Below, in pieces: positions 10,301 to 18,262 of a DNA stretch of 64,000 nt. Position 1 is the first letter of the stretch. Each line of letters begins with the position of its first letter. The notes under the pieces were generated by a model. The model was not told where the DNA came from. It made no database searches and saw only the letters and a program-made list of their open reading frames with translations. The DNA comes from an uncultured bacterium (GTDB lineage: Bacteria; Verrucomicrobiota; Kiritimatiellia; CAIKKV01), in the NCBI GenBank assembly GCA_938038445.1, contig CALHRZ010000010.1:80757-144756 (forward strand), in the 5' to 3' direction. The position numbers and the translations under genes were made by a program.

Positions 10301-10775
10301 TGAATGCAAAGAGGATGCTGCCCACCACGCCGCCGGTCCATGCGATCCACTGTTCGGTGCGAGCGCCAAGGCGTTCGGCGCTCTTTTGGATGGAGTGGAG
10401 CATGTCGGCGCCTGAGCGTGAAATGAGCATCGCGGAGAGACCGGTGGCCAGCGCGCCGAAGAAGGCAGAGCCCAGCCCGACGCTCCAGGCGGGATTGGGT
10501 TGACCCAAGAAGGTGACGAATCGGAAGATGCGGGTGAATAGCCATGAGAGGACCGTCCAAATTGGGTAACCGGGGGGGTGCGGGACCCCTAAATAGTCTG
10601 CGGCAACTGCCAGTTCTCCGGAATCTTCCAGGGTGACCGTCGGGGCAAGGGTAAAAAAATAGACCCCGAATGAAATCAAAAAGGCGGTCCAAAAGGCGCC
10701 CCAGTCGAACCGGTTTAAAAAGGGTCGATCGGAGATGTTTGTTGGGAGGTGGGGCCTTCTCTCTTCGCTTGCCAT
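7323..10775 (-). CDS. DUF2723 multi-spanning membrane protein with C-terminal TPR repeats
   Basis: The 1150-residue product starts GAFWTAFLISFGVYFFTLAP and continues TVTLEDSGELAVAADYLGVP, then HPPGYPIWTVLSWLFTRIF; this E-D-S-G-E-L and H-P-P-G-Y-P pattern is the DUF2723 signature, a GT-C-like fold related to protein O-mannosyltransferases. About a dozen hydrophobic helices follow up to about residue 640, then a soluble periplasmic-looking region. From about 930 to 1120 there are TPR-like helical pairs (LYPLSPEANFRLADLYLRWG; GWIDLAAIQLAMNDGEGCL). The function of DUF2723 is unproven; transfer of sugars from lipid carriers is the reasonable guess. SD AAGGTG lies 6 bases before the ATG. It is convergent with rsmE (44-base overlap). 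Confidence 0.85.
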   Translation of the reverse strand: MASEERRPHLPTNISDRPFLNRFDWGAFWTAFLISFGVYFFTLAPTVTLEDSGELAVAADYLGVPHPPGYPIWTVLSWLFTRIFRFVTFLGQPNPAWSVGLGSAFFGALATGLSAMLISRSGADMLHSIQKSAERLGARTEQWIAWTGGVVGSILFAFSPVMWSQSVIVEVYALNAFFLMLVMLLVYVWVRRPSDKLLYITAFVFGLGLTNYQVLLLLIACLVLVILFKDLALFRDFLLTGIPYGLVILLIFRWKPLNADIPNASPVYPPLNGPLDMVRCLLDYRMLPPILHPTHFTFAVYLFLNLLGFLLAYFWLPRGRAVALTALCLQLGVAFYGFMPIASEFNPPMNWGYPRTWEGFKHALTRGQYEKIIPTSIFSRNFIVQVGEYLADLRNQFTLPLAVLGFLPFTAFGLRLGKIRFRLLNATLLLAALITVLVLAEEYIPPLVAKALFLSPLYYLSTGLILTLLVIGGFMLGIGEIHELLERLRGRRTAALSERAVVFVVLVGLVVMLALYARGLFDLAFPEPSSLTAPPPSFLSRERAGVLALFLAAPLIGAGFLYWIMFRRHWMEMDVDDDSRKWIITTLAGFLVMSVVLIVLANPKGDIQDMFIQRVKFISSHGLYALWIGYGLILTLGLIESALPRENRLVLLAQGAALLTIVTPIYLNYYDPEIERIVGGAEQNGHDFGWQFGNYQLRGASAILEELSPDEEPLPNPAYPPEMGTNAVFFGGTDPGRFVPTYMIYSARVRSDVFLITQNALADNTYMSVMRDLYGDAIYIPSVSDGNQAFHKYVEDVQAGRVPANAAITFEGGRVSVQGVAGVMLINGILAKMIFDYNKWRHDFYVEESYVIQWMYPYLTPHGLIMKINRDPLPALTPQQIRDDMDFWDWYVRRLTSNRRFQRDVVARKSFSKLRSAIGGLYVFRGLFPEAERAFSESYALYPLSPEANFRLADLYLRWGRATDGIRLMEAFAKEDPNNVRAAEFINEIRQREERIARARALENALASNKGTVQDALQLAQLYHLLGQDAAFLNLCQTILSNTSLPAEVYRRVALLLLNARRFSEAAAAMRQYLDRTPADSQGWIDLAAIQLAMNDGEGCLQAMSQAIRIGGEEAKYRLRQDARFNPIKNTPVFQSLTREDRSGGFRLPL

Positions 10776-11160
10776 GTCGACACCTTAGCATCCCGTTTCG
10801 TTATTCGCAAGAGGGAAGTACCCATGGCAAGGGGAGAAAGGAGGGGAAGGAGCGAAGCGGAATCGGATGCCGAAAAGGGAGACACAATGAGGTTCGGATC
10901 GTCACCGGATAAGTTGCTCGCCTGGTTATCCATGCGGTGGGGGGAGGGAGAAAGGCCATCTGGGCGAATCAAACTGCGAGAGACTGCGATTATTATGAGA
11001 TGCATACAAAAAGGGGAAACGCGGCGAATCTGGGTTCCCCGCCTGGGAGAAAAATGGGCAATCTTGAGACCTCGAACTGCAACAGAGGACGGCACGAACA
11101 AGAGACCTTCCGATGGAAACCTGCTCGACATAGGGCGATTGTTAAGCCACCATGGGGCCC
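10776..11160. other. Intergenic region, no supported gene
   Basis: This 385-base divergent gap between the DUF2723 gene and the GH35-like gene must hold the promoters for both. A plus-strand open frame passes through it and into the GH35 gene in another frame, but its product is Arg/Glu-rich low-complexity and resembles no family. I see no clear RNA gene, hairpin terminator or repeat. Confidence 0.5.
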
Positions 11161-13293
11161 ATGAAGAGATTCTTTTGTTCCCGCGATTTGTTTTCGGCGG
11201 AAGTGCAGTACTTCCGCCTCGAGCCCCGTTACTGGGAGCCGATCCTGATTCGACTCAAAGAAAGCGGACTTCGATGCGTGACCAGTTATGTGCCGTGGGA
11301 GGTGCATGCGGTGGCTCCCCCGGATCGGAAACATCCGGCTGGGATTCTAGATTTTACTGGCAAGACTGATCCCCGTCATAACCTGCTCGCGTTTCTCGAC
11401 TTGATCGAAAAGCATGGCCTTTTGATGAATTTTCGAGCCGGGCCCTTTTGCTGCAATGAAATGCGTTGCGGCGGGCTGCCGGAGTGGCTCGTTCTTGGCG
11501 ATCCGGAGATGATGGTTTGGGACTGGCAAAACCGCCCCACGCAGGGCTATTGGGTCGCGCGGAAGGCGGGGTCCCAGCCTTCTTATCTTCATCCTCGTTA
11601 TCTGGAACTTGTCCGGCACTGGATTGCGGCGGTGGCGGCCATCGTGCGTGAACATCGGCAGAGCCGAGGCGGTTGCGTGGCGCTCCTCAATCTGGACAAT
11701 GAAATCAGCTATGTTGTGCGGGATTCTTTTTTGGATTGCGATTACAATCCGGTCAATGTCCGCCCCGGCGGTTTTTACCATCAATTTCTCAAGGAAAAAT
11801 ACGGCGCGCCGGACCGTGTGCCGTATGGCCCACGTTCTGGCACGTTTGAGGCGGTTCAACCCCCGCGCCAGGTGCCAGCCACAATGGGAGAGGACCTTGC
11901 GTGGTATCTGGACTGGATCGAGTTCAAGACCTGGTGCATGACTCGGTACCTTCGGACGCTCCGAACGTTTTACGAGGAAGAGGGCGTTCGGGATGTTTCG
12001 TTCATGACCAATCTCAATCCGCACCTACCGGAAGGAGTTCCCACCCGGATGCCGGCCTTTGAGGCGGTCTTGGGGGAGAGGGGGCTAATCGGTTACGACT
12101 TCTACCGCGGGACTTTTATGAGTTATTCCGGCTACCACTCCATGGCGCGGGTTCTCAAGTTGATGAACGCCAGCCTCGGATACACCTGGGCGGCGGAATT
12201 CATGGCGGGCACGTGGAACAAGGTGCTTTCCTCCCGTGTTTCGGATGATCACATGCGGTTCATGGCCCGTTGTGCGCTTTCCCAAGGGTGCAAAGCCATC
12301 GCTTGGTTTATGTTTCACGATCGCGATTGTTGGGGCGATGCGCCGGTCAGCTCGCATGGCCATGCCCGCCCCAGTCTGCCGGTTTTGCAGGAAACCGTCC
12401 ATCTTCTCTTCGACCGGATCCAAAACTGGGATTGCCTTGTCCCCCAGACGGATTGCGCTATTCTCTACGTGCCGATCCACCACATGCATACGGCCATTGG
12501 CGATCCCATGCCCTGCGCCGACAACGACAGTTACATTGGTGCTCCCGCTATTGCGGGCGTACCTGCAGGGTTAGCTTCTCAGGAATATTATGGACTTTTC
12601 CGTCTTGTGGAAGAGGCCGGATGGCAGCCGGGCGTTGTGGACCTTGAAGCGCGTCCGGCACTCCTCAAGCAATACCGCTTGGCCTTTCTTCCGGGTTCGC
12701 CGGTTTTGGATCGCGCAACCCATCGCCGTCTTTCCGCCTGGATCCGGCGGGGCGGCACGTTGGTTTTGACCGGTGCCTGGCCTGAACGGGATGAAAACGG
12801 CCGCCCCTTGCGTTTTCTGGGTGGCCCCCGCCCCAGCAGACAGTCCGCCGGCGTATGGGAAAAGCGGATGGGACACGGCCGACTTCTATGGTCGAGAGAC
12901 TGGATCGCGCAGGAGAAACCGGAGGAGGAACGGCTGGAATCCATCCGCCTGGCTAGCGAATGGTTGTCTCGTTTTGCCGGCCATCCGGCCGTTCATATCG
13001 AGCCTGAGGCGATTCCGGTCCGTTGGGTGGACTGGGGAAAGAACGGCGCGACCGAATATGCCCAACCGCGCAATTTGGGTTCGGCGATTGTGCACGAGGG
13101 CAAAACGGAAACGATTCTCTTTGTTCTCAACCACTATCCGGAAGCCGTGCGTTTTCGTCTTCGTTTTCATTCCCGGTTTCGTTTTCGGCGGCTGACCGAT
13201 TTCGACACCGGTACCGTGATTCCAATTCAAAACAGGACGGCAGTGGTTGATGTGGATCGCAAGGCGGCGGCGATCTTCCGGGCGGAGAGTTAG
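11161..13293 (+). CDS. GH35-like beta-galactosidase
   Basis: A 710-residue glycoside hydrolase predicted to release terminal beta-linked galactose by a retaining mechanism. The GH35 core is recognisable: FSAEVQYFRLEPRYWEP, TSYVPWEVHA, LDFTGKTDPRHNLLAFLDL, NFRAGPFCCNEMRCGGLPEW and LLNLDNEISY, where Glu181 is the likely acid/base. AAEFMAGTW holds Glu346 as the probable nucleophile. The C-terminal third (LAFLPGSPVLDRATHRRLSA) resembles the amidotransferase-like trimer domain of GH42-type enzymes. No signal peptide, so cytoplasmic. I prefer the second ATG (11161) because GGGG sits just before it; an in-frame ATG nine bases upstream has no SD. GH42 is an alternative family call. Confidence 0.8.
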   Translation: MKRFFCSRDLFSAEVQYFRLEPRYWEPILIRLKESGLRCVTSYVPWEVHAVAPPDRKHPAGILDFTGKTDPRHNLLAFLDLIEKHGLLMNFRAGPFCCNEMRCGGLPEWLVLGDPEMMVWDWQNRPTQGYWVARKAGSQPSYLHPRYLELVRHWIAAVAAIVREHRQSRGGCVALLNLDNEISYVVRDSFLDCDYNPVNVRPGGFYHQFLKEKYGAPDRVPYGPRSGTFEAVQPPRQVPATMGEDLAWYLDWIEFKTWCMTRYLRTLRTFYEEEGVRDVSFMTNLNPHLPEGVPTRMPAFEAVLGERGLIGYDFYRGTFMSYSGYHSMARVLKLMNASLGYTWAAEFMAGTWNKVLSSRVSDDHMRFMARCALSQGCKAIAWFMFHDRDCWGDAPVSSHGHARPSLPVLQETVHLLFDRIQNWDCLVPQTDCAILYVPIHHMHTAIGDPMPCADNDSYIGAPAIAGVPAGLASQEYYGLFRLVEEAGWQPGVVDLEARPALLKQYRLAFLPGSPVLDRATHRRLSAWIRRGGTLVLTGAWPERDENGRPLRFLGGPRPSRQSAGVWEKRMGHGRLLWSRDWIAQEKPEEERLESIRLASEWLSRFAGHPAVHIEPEAIPVRWVDWGKNGATEYAQPRNLGSAIVHEGKTETILFVLNHYPEAVRFRLRFHSRFRFRRLTDFDTGTVIPIQNRTAVVDVDRKAAAIFRAES

Positions 13294-13527
13294 GAACCTT
13301 TTTCTCGCCGATGGTCTACACTTGTCGCGCCGACCACAGATCGAGTCGGTCGTGTCCCCCTTGCCGGTTGGAGCAACAATCCGCTACGTTTCGTCGTCAC
13401 AGAAGGCCGGTTCGCGTTTAACATGGATTACCCGGATATCGCAATTCGGCATTCAGGAAATACTTTTGCACGGGGGGATGAAGAGCTATTATAATTTTCC
13501 TCGTTATCCAAACAGAACGTGGTTGCA
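13294..13527. other. Intergenic gap with an open frame continuing past the GH35 stop
   Basis: After the TAG of the GH35-like gene the same frame stays open for about 65 codons to a TAA near 13492. It reads through sensible-looking protein such as VGRVPLAGWSNNPLRFVV and FAFNMDYPDIAIRHSG, but I recognise no family. It has no start or SD of its own. It could be a remnant of a longer C-terminus, a relic of another gene, or chance. Confidence 0.3.
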
Positions 13528-15144
13528 ATGATCTGGAAGAACGAACTCGGACCTGACCTTGCCGTCGTTTCGCTAGTGGGTGAAGCGACCAGCCATTTAA
13601 TCTTGCGAAAGGAGCGGAGTGTTTTGGTGGATTGTCATTCCGCCCATCTGGAGCGGTGGATCAATCGTCATCGGCTTCCGAAGCCGGATCTCATTCTTCA
13701 TACTCAGGTTCAGCCGGAACATTGCCGGGAAGGAGGACGGTTTCCGGGGGCGGCGATTTTTGTCCATGAGCCACTCCTCGAATTGGCGGTCGATCGGGCG
13801 TCGTGGGAACGGCGTGCCCATACGACGTGGGATCATCCGGAAGAGTGGGGGATTACCCTGGGACGGGAACCCTACGGAATTGCAGGCAGTATTACGATTC
13901 GGCCGCCCGACGAACCGTTGCCGGTTTCCGAGACCTTTCGGGCGGGGGATCGTCTGGAATGGCAGGACCTGATCTTCGAGGTTGTTGCCCTTCCTGGTCA
14001 TGGCCGTGAATCCGTGGGTTTTTTTCTGGAACACAGGGGACGACGGTTGGCTTTTTTTTCCGGCGACCTGATCTGCGCGCCTCATCATCTCGTCAATCTA
14101 TACGATCTCGAAGAGAATTATGGCGGTGTCATGCTGTCGTCGTTATCGTCTGAGCTGCGCCGCCTTGCGAATGAAGCGCCCCTCCTTTGGTTGCCCGCCA
14201 CCGGAAATCCTTTGAGGGATGGACCGGCCGCCGCGGCGCATTTGGCGGGAGCCATTGATGCCTATTGCGCCGCCCTTGGCTGGCGCAGCGGCCAGTATCA
14301 ACCGCCCCCCCCGCGGAATTATCTTCGTGTGGGCCGCTATTGGGAACTGCATCGGGGGGTTTACCAAATCGACGGCTTCGGGAACGTTATTCTCTTTGTT
14401 CAGGATAACGGCCACGGGTTGATGGTGGATCCGGGCCCTTGCGAGTATGAAGTCTCGGGCCGCAGCGAGCGATTTGTTGAGGACCTTGCTTTTTTCGAGC
14501 GGCGCTGTGGGCTGAAAACGATGGACTGGATTCTGATTACGCACCCTCATGGCGACCACTACGATTTAGCCCCTCTCGTGCTGACGCGTTATCCTCAATG
14601 TCGAGTGGGTGCGTTGGACTTGGTGGCGCGAGTGATTGAATCTCCGTGGGACTATCCCTATCCGGCCTTGTTGCCGTGGTACAATCTCGGCTTCGATCAT
14701 CTGCCGATTGACGTGGCTTTCGAAGAAGAGGTTCCGTTCGAATGGCATGGAATATCCCTCTGTCCGATTCATCTCCCGGGGCATTGCTACTGTCATGGGG
14801 GATTTCTTCTCACGTTTAACGGGCTTCGAATCGCTGTGACAGGCGATACGGTTCAAAACCGAGGCGAATCGGCGAGCCTTTCCTTCCTTCCTGCCAATCA
14901 TACGGTTCCTGACGATTCCGCCGGTCCGCAAAAAGCCTATCGGCGCTTATTGGCTGATGACGTTGCGCTGAATGCGGGAGGGCATGGATCCCATTTCACG
15001 AATTGCGCGGCGCTTTATCGTGAAAGTCTTCAGCGGATCGAACATGCAGTTCCTTTTCTCCGGCGAGTGGTGCCTGGCGGCGATCTGCGAACCGCTTGTC
15101 TCCGGCCGGATTGGCCTCGTTGGCCCCTCAGCGTACAGGGGTAG
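13528..15144 (+). CDS. Tandem metallo-beta-lactamase-fold hydrolase
   Basis: The 538-residue protein contains two MBL-fold units. The second (about 265-500) has the full metal site: ILITHPHGDHYDL with His339, His341, Asp343 and His344, then LPGHCYCHGGF and AVTGDTVQNRG. The first (about 1-250) has the same layout, but LILHTQVQPEHC replaces H-x-H-x-D-H, with LPGHGRESVGFF and AFFSGDLICAPHH following, so it has lost part of the site. No signal peptide. A GTG nine bases upstream is an alternative start; neither start has a strong SD. The substrate is unknown; such proteins range over esterases, lactonases and phosphodiesterases. The gene lies between a GH35 enzyme and a lipoprotein gene. Confidence 0.8.
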   Translation: MIWKNELGPDLAVVSLVGEATSHLILRKERSVLVDCHSAHLERWINRHRLPKPDLILHTQVQPEHCREGGRFPGAAIFVHEPLLELAVDRASWERRAHTTWDHPEEWGITLGREPYGIAGSITIRPPDEPLPVSETFRAGDRLEWQDLIFEVVALPGHGRESVGFFLEHRGRRLAFFSGDLICAPHHLVNLYDLEENYGGVMLSSLSSELRRLANEAPLLWLPATGNPLRDGPAAAAHLAGAIDAYCAALGWRSGQYQPPPPRNYLRVGRYWELHRGVYQIDGFGNVILFVQDNGHGLMVDPGPCEYEVSGRSERFVEDLAFFERRCGLKTMDWILITHPHGDHYDLAPLVLTRYPQCRVGALDLVARVIESPWDYPYPALLPWYNLGFDHLPIDVAFEEEVPFEWHGISLCPIHLPGHCYCHGGFLLTFNGLRIAVTGDTVQNRGESASLSFLPANHTVPDDSAGPQKAYRRLLADDVALNAGGHGSHFTNCAALYRESLQRIEHAVPFLRRVVPGGDLRTACLRPDWPRWPLSVQG

Positions 15145-15166
15145 CACCCATGGCGGGAGTTTCACG

Positions 15167-15559
15167 ATGAGACTGACCTCCATTCCTTCCCAACGCCTTT
15201 TCAATTTTCGATATCTCGGAATGGTTATCATGATCCTGGGTGGTTTTGTTTTCGGCGGCTGCGGTATTACCTCCCGGCAGGCGCAAATTCGCCAGTGGGT
15301 CGGACGTTCGGAGTCGGAATTGATCGCGGAATGGGGACCGCCTGCGCGGACGGAACGGGATCGACAGGGTCGGCGTGTGCTGATTTATCAGTGGGAAACC
15401 GAACGGTGGGAAGAAGAGGAGGGACGCATGTGGACCGATGGGAGTGGCGTAACGCATTGGACGCCACCGCGATCGCGGAAGGTTTCTACCGTGGAGGTGC
15501 GCCGTTTTGTCGTGGATTCCAACGGGCAAATCCTTTCCGGTTCCTGGTCTTTCTATTGA
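15167..15559 (+). CDS. Small lipoprotein, BamE/SmpA-like fold suspected
   Basis: A 130-residue protein whose start is set by GGGAG eight bases before the ATG. The N-terminus has a hydrophobic stretch (LGMVIMILGGFVFGGC) ending in an FGGC lipobox-like site, so it is probably acylated at Cys and exported. The segment RQWVGRSESELIAEWGPPAR resembles the beginning of small SmpA/OmlA (BamE-like) lipoprotein domains, in which a short helix is followed by a beta sheet (VLIYQWETERW). Role unknown. It ends upstream of the sialidase pseudogene. Confidence 0.65.
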   Translation: MRLTSIPSQRLFNFRYLGMVIMILGGFVFGGCGITSRQAQIRQWVGRSESELIAEWGPPARTERDRQGRRVLIYQWETERWEEEEGRMWTDGSGVTHWTPPRSRKVSTVEVRRFVVDSNGQILSGSWSFY

Positions 15560-15905
15560 TATCCGTCTCCGCATCGTTCGGGCAGCAGGTTTTTTCGGGT
15601 TAGTCCGGCTCCCAAAGAGGCGCAGGACCACATGGGTCACAAGGTCTGCCGTTTATTGGCAAAGGGGCGCCCTGCGCGCGGAGAGTATTAAAAACAGTTG
15701 TATGAGTGAAAAAGGAGTATCAATAGAAGTCCAAAAGGGGGGCGTTGCCGTGGAGATTGTTTTTCGAAACGCAGCCGTTTTTACGCTCTGCTTCGATAAA
15801 AGGCAGGGGGGAGAACCATGCGGAGAATTTTATACACGCAGGCACCGATATGACCGGCTGGGACTTTGGCCATTCATACAAGACACGCGGAACCAGGAGC
15901 AGAAG
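15560..15905. other. Intergenic region without supported gene
   Basis: About 346 bases between the lipoprotein gene and the sialidase pseudogene. The pseudogene frame is open through most of it, but the product has no recognisable similarity and there is an SD (AGGAG) just before the ATG at 15906, so I place the old start there. No RNA gene or clear hairpin was seen. Confidence 0.45.
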
Positions 15906-17042
15906 ATGAAACCGATGAAAACGAGCAGGCAGGTGTTTGCCGAGCTGTGAGCGACCCTTGGGCTCTAGGCGGGAGTGGCCATCGATGCTTACGGCGAAGG
16001 GCAGTCCGCGCCCGTTGAGCTAACCGTGACCGGCTCGATTATGACGTCACGGTGAGCAATGGCTATGACCGGGTCATCGAGCGCGTTGGTGACATTCTTT
16101 TCGGGCGGTGAAACCGAACCCGCGCCCGAGAACGTGATCTTTCTGACGCGCAGCGACGGGGGAGGCGTCCCGTTCGCGAAGGCGGAGAAGACTGTGGACG
16201 TTCGGGAGGGTGCACGGTCCTACGATCCTACGCTGTGGATGGCGCCGAACGGTGCGTAATGGCTGATCTTTAATCGCGGCAACCCTGCGACGGGGTTTCA
16301 AGGGATTTTTGCGCGAATCTGTTCCGATCCCGATGTGCCGCAGCTCGACAGGAGCGAAGAGGTTCACGTAGGGTTTGAGGAGGTCCACCGTACTCGACTC
16401 AACAAGCCGATTGTCCTTTCGACGGGCGAATGGATCATGCCGGCGATGGTTCTGCCCCTGGAGGAAATGTGGCCAGGCACAGTCCGCTTTCATGCCGTGG
16501 GCATTTCGACGGATGAGGGAAAGAGTTGGAAGCTGCATGGAGACGTCGCAGCGCCCGGACATTCGTTGGAGAACATGATCGTTGAACGAAAGGACGAGTC
16601 TTTGGCTTTGGTCATGTACATCCGTTGTACGGTGGGGGTGATCTGGTATAGTTAGTGTGGGTCGCACGATCGAGGACGCACTTGGTCGAAGGGGCAGGCG
16701 ACCATGTGGCCGGATCCTGGTTCCCGTTTCCATATTCGGCGGCGGCCCGATGGTGAGTGGCTGCTGATCAACAGCCCGAATCCTCGGAAGCGGATGGGAA
16801 TGGTTGCCATGCGGTCCAGCGACGAGGGCGCGTCGTGGCGCCAGCCGCTGGTAGCGGGCGAGCTGACGGATCCGAAGGGTCCGCGATCAGGGGCGTTGCG
16901 GGTTGTGCGTGGCGGTTGTTGGATTTTGGACGCGAGGGCATACCGGAACGCCGCTTGCCACGGGAGTTTTGCCTACATCCAGAATGTGTTCATTGGCTTT
17001 GGGGTGGTCGGAATTCCTGAGGGGTCTTTCGAGAAAGAGTAG
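15906..17042 (+). pseudogene. Exo-alpha-sialidase (BNR-repeat) pseudogene
   Basis: One frame over 379 codons reads as a sialidase-family beta-propeller but is interrupted by five stops: TGA 15948, TAG 15966, TGA 16053, TAA 16257 and TAG 16653. Recognisable pieces are ENVIFLTRSDGGG, RSYDPTLWMAPNGA followed by WLIFNRGNPATGF, RLNKPIVLSTGEWIMPAM, AVGISTDEGKSWKLHG (an Asp-box), SHDRGRTWSKGQAT and MGMVAMRSSDEGASWRQP (a second Asp-box). The order matches intact family members and the frame is kept throughout, so decay was mainly by substitution. AGGAG precedes the ATG. The C-terminal part after about residue 320 is poorly conserved. Using all three stop codons rules out recoding. Intact relatives would hydrolyse or otherwise process glycans; here the activity is lost. 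Confidence 0.8.
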
Positions 17043-17079
17043 GTGCGTCAATCTCAAAAAAACTTAAAAAAGAATATCC

Positions 17080-17111
17080 CACTTGTCTTCGAAGTGTATA
17101 GGTGGTATATA
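17080..17111 (+). promoter_or_regulatory. Putative promoter and operator of the GntR/LacI regulator
   Basis: TTGTCT at 17083-17088 and TATATA at 17106-17111 are separated by 17 bases, a reasonable sigma-70-type pair. An imperfect palindrome (CACTTGTCTTCGAAGTG, 17080-17096, five-base arms) overlaps the -35 box and would suit autoregulation by the downstream regulator. The surrounding 110 bases are unusually AT-rich. Inference only. Confidence 0.4.
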
Positions 17112-17155
17112 GGTTGATGTAAAAGTATGCATGACTCCTTCGGGAGGTTGAAATA

Positions 17156-18262
17156 ATGGAACGAGCGGTCCTCACTGGGGCAGGTGGACCTAAAAGGGTG
17201 ATGATTAAATCGGCGATCCTCCGGTTGATAGCCGAAAATGGTTTTCATCCGGGTGATCGCCTTCCGGGGCAAAATGAGTTGGCTGCCCGATTTCAGACGA
17301 CCGTTGTGACCATTCATCGAGCCCTTGCGGAATTGGAAGCGGAACGGAAGATTCATCGAATCAACGGCAGTGGAACGTTTGTCGGGCCTCGACCTATCCC
17401 TCGCACTCGAAACCTTTGCCTCGTTCTGCCGGGTGAACATCTCGACGAGCCGAGTGTGAACCCGCTGTTTTGGCCTCATGTGCGGCATCTTCTTCATGCT
17501 TTTATTTTTGTTTCCGGAACCGACTGGCGATTTGCGACTATAGCCTCCGAGACCGGCCAACCCTTTCCTTCTTCTCTTCATGAGTTGGGGCGTGAGGATG
17601 TGGTGTTTTTCCACCATACCAAGCAACCCCGCGCCGTTCTCGATCAGATGATTCGCGAGGGCAAAACGCCGGTGGTCTCGTTCGGTCTTCCTGAACCCGG
17701 TTTGCGTTGTCTGACGATTGACCACGATCCCGAAAACGGCATTCCCAAGGCACTTCACTATCTCTACAGTCTGGGTTATCGTCGTATTCTTTTTGCGGGT
17801 TCAAGCCTGGCGTGGGGGAAACCGTGGATCAATGGGTTTCTACGCGGCGCAGAAGTATTGGGCCTTCCGCATGACGAATCTTTTCTTCTTCTTCTTCCTA
17901 CCGACCAGACCCAGGAAAGCGGCCATCGTGCTGCCGGTTTGATTTGCGAACGGGGAGTCCGTTGCGATGCAGTTCTCACCGATTCCGACATGCGCGCCGT
18001 CGGGTTGATCGAGGGCTTTCGCGAGCGCGGGATTCGTGTGCCGGAGGATATCGGTGTGATGGGATATGACGGCCTCGATAATGCCACGCGCCAACCGCCT
18101 TTCCTCACCACCTTGCGCACTCCATTCGAGCAGATGATTCGAACCGCGCTTGATCTTTTGGATTCTCGCCGTGCCGTACGCTCCCCTGTGCGGCATCTTA
18201 AATTTGTCGGGGAGATTCTGCCTGGGCGAACGGTTCGAACCACAGGTGAACGCGATGGGTGA
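17156..18262 (+). CDS. GntR-type transcriptional regulator with LacI-like sensor domain
   Basis: A 368-residue regulator. Residues about 13-75 are a GntR winged helix: ILRLIAENGFHPGDRLPGQN, ELAARFQTTVVTIHRALAEL and RINGSGTFVGPR. The rest is a periplasmic-binding-protein fold as in LacI/AraR: AVLTDSDMRAVGLIEGF, RGIRVPEDIGVMGYDGLDNA and the final TTLRTPFEQMIRTALDLL. It should bind an operator and release it on binding a sugar. GGGAGG precedes the ATG. Its stop overlaps the next gene, and everything to 53347 runs in the same direction, so it is the obvious local regulator of the glycan locus. Confidence 0.9.
   Translation: MERAVLTGAGGPKRVMIKSAILRLIAENGFHPGDRLPGQNELAARFQTTVVTIHRALAELEAERKIHRINGSGTFVGPRPIPRTRNLCLVLPGEHLDEPSVNPLFWPHVRHLLHAFIFVSGTDWRFATIASETGQPFPSSLHELGREDVVFFHHTKQPRAVLDQMIREGKTPVVSFGLPEPGLRCLTIDHDPENGIPKALHYLYSLGYRRILFAGSSLAWGKPWINGFLRGAEVLGLPHDESFLLLLPTDQTQESGHRAAGLICERGVRCDAVLTDSDMRAVGLIEGFRERGIRVPEDIGVMGYDGLDNATRQPPFLTTLRTPFEQMIRTALDLLDSRRAVRSPVRHLKFVGEILPGRTVRTTGERDG

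Noticed and set aside
10824-11369. Plus-strand ORF across the 10776-11160 gap
   Set aside because: Arg/Glu-rich low-complexity product that enters GH35 in another frame, with no family resemblance.
15906-17042. Selenocysteine, pyrrolysine or readthrough explanation for the in-frame stops
   Set aside because: TGA, TAG and TAA all occur, and no SECIS-like element is evident, so decay is simpler.
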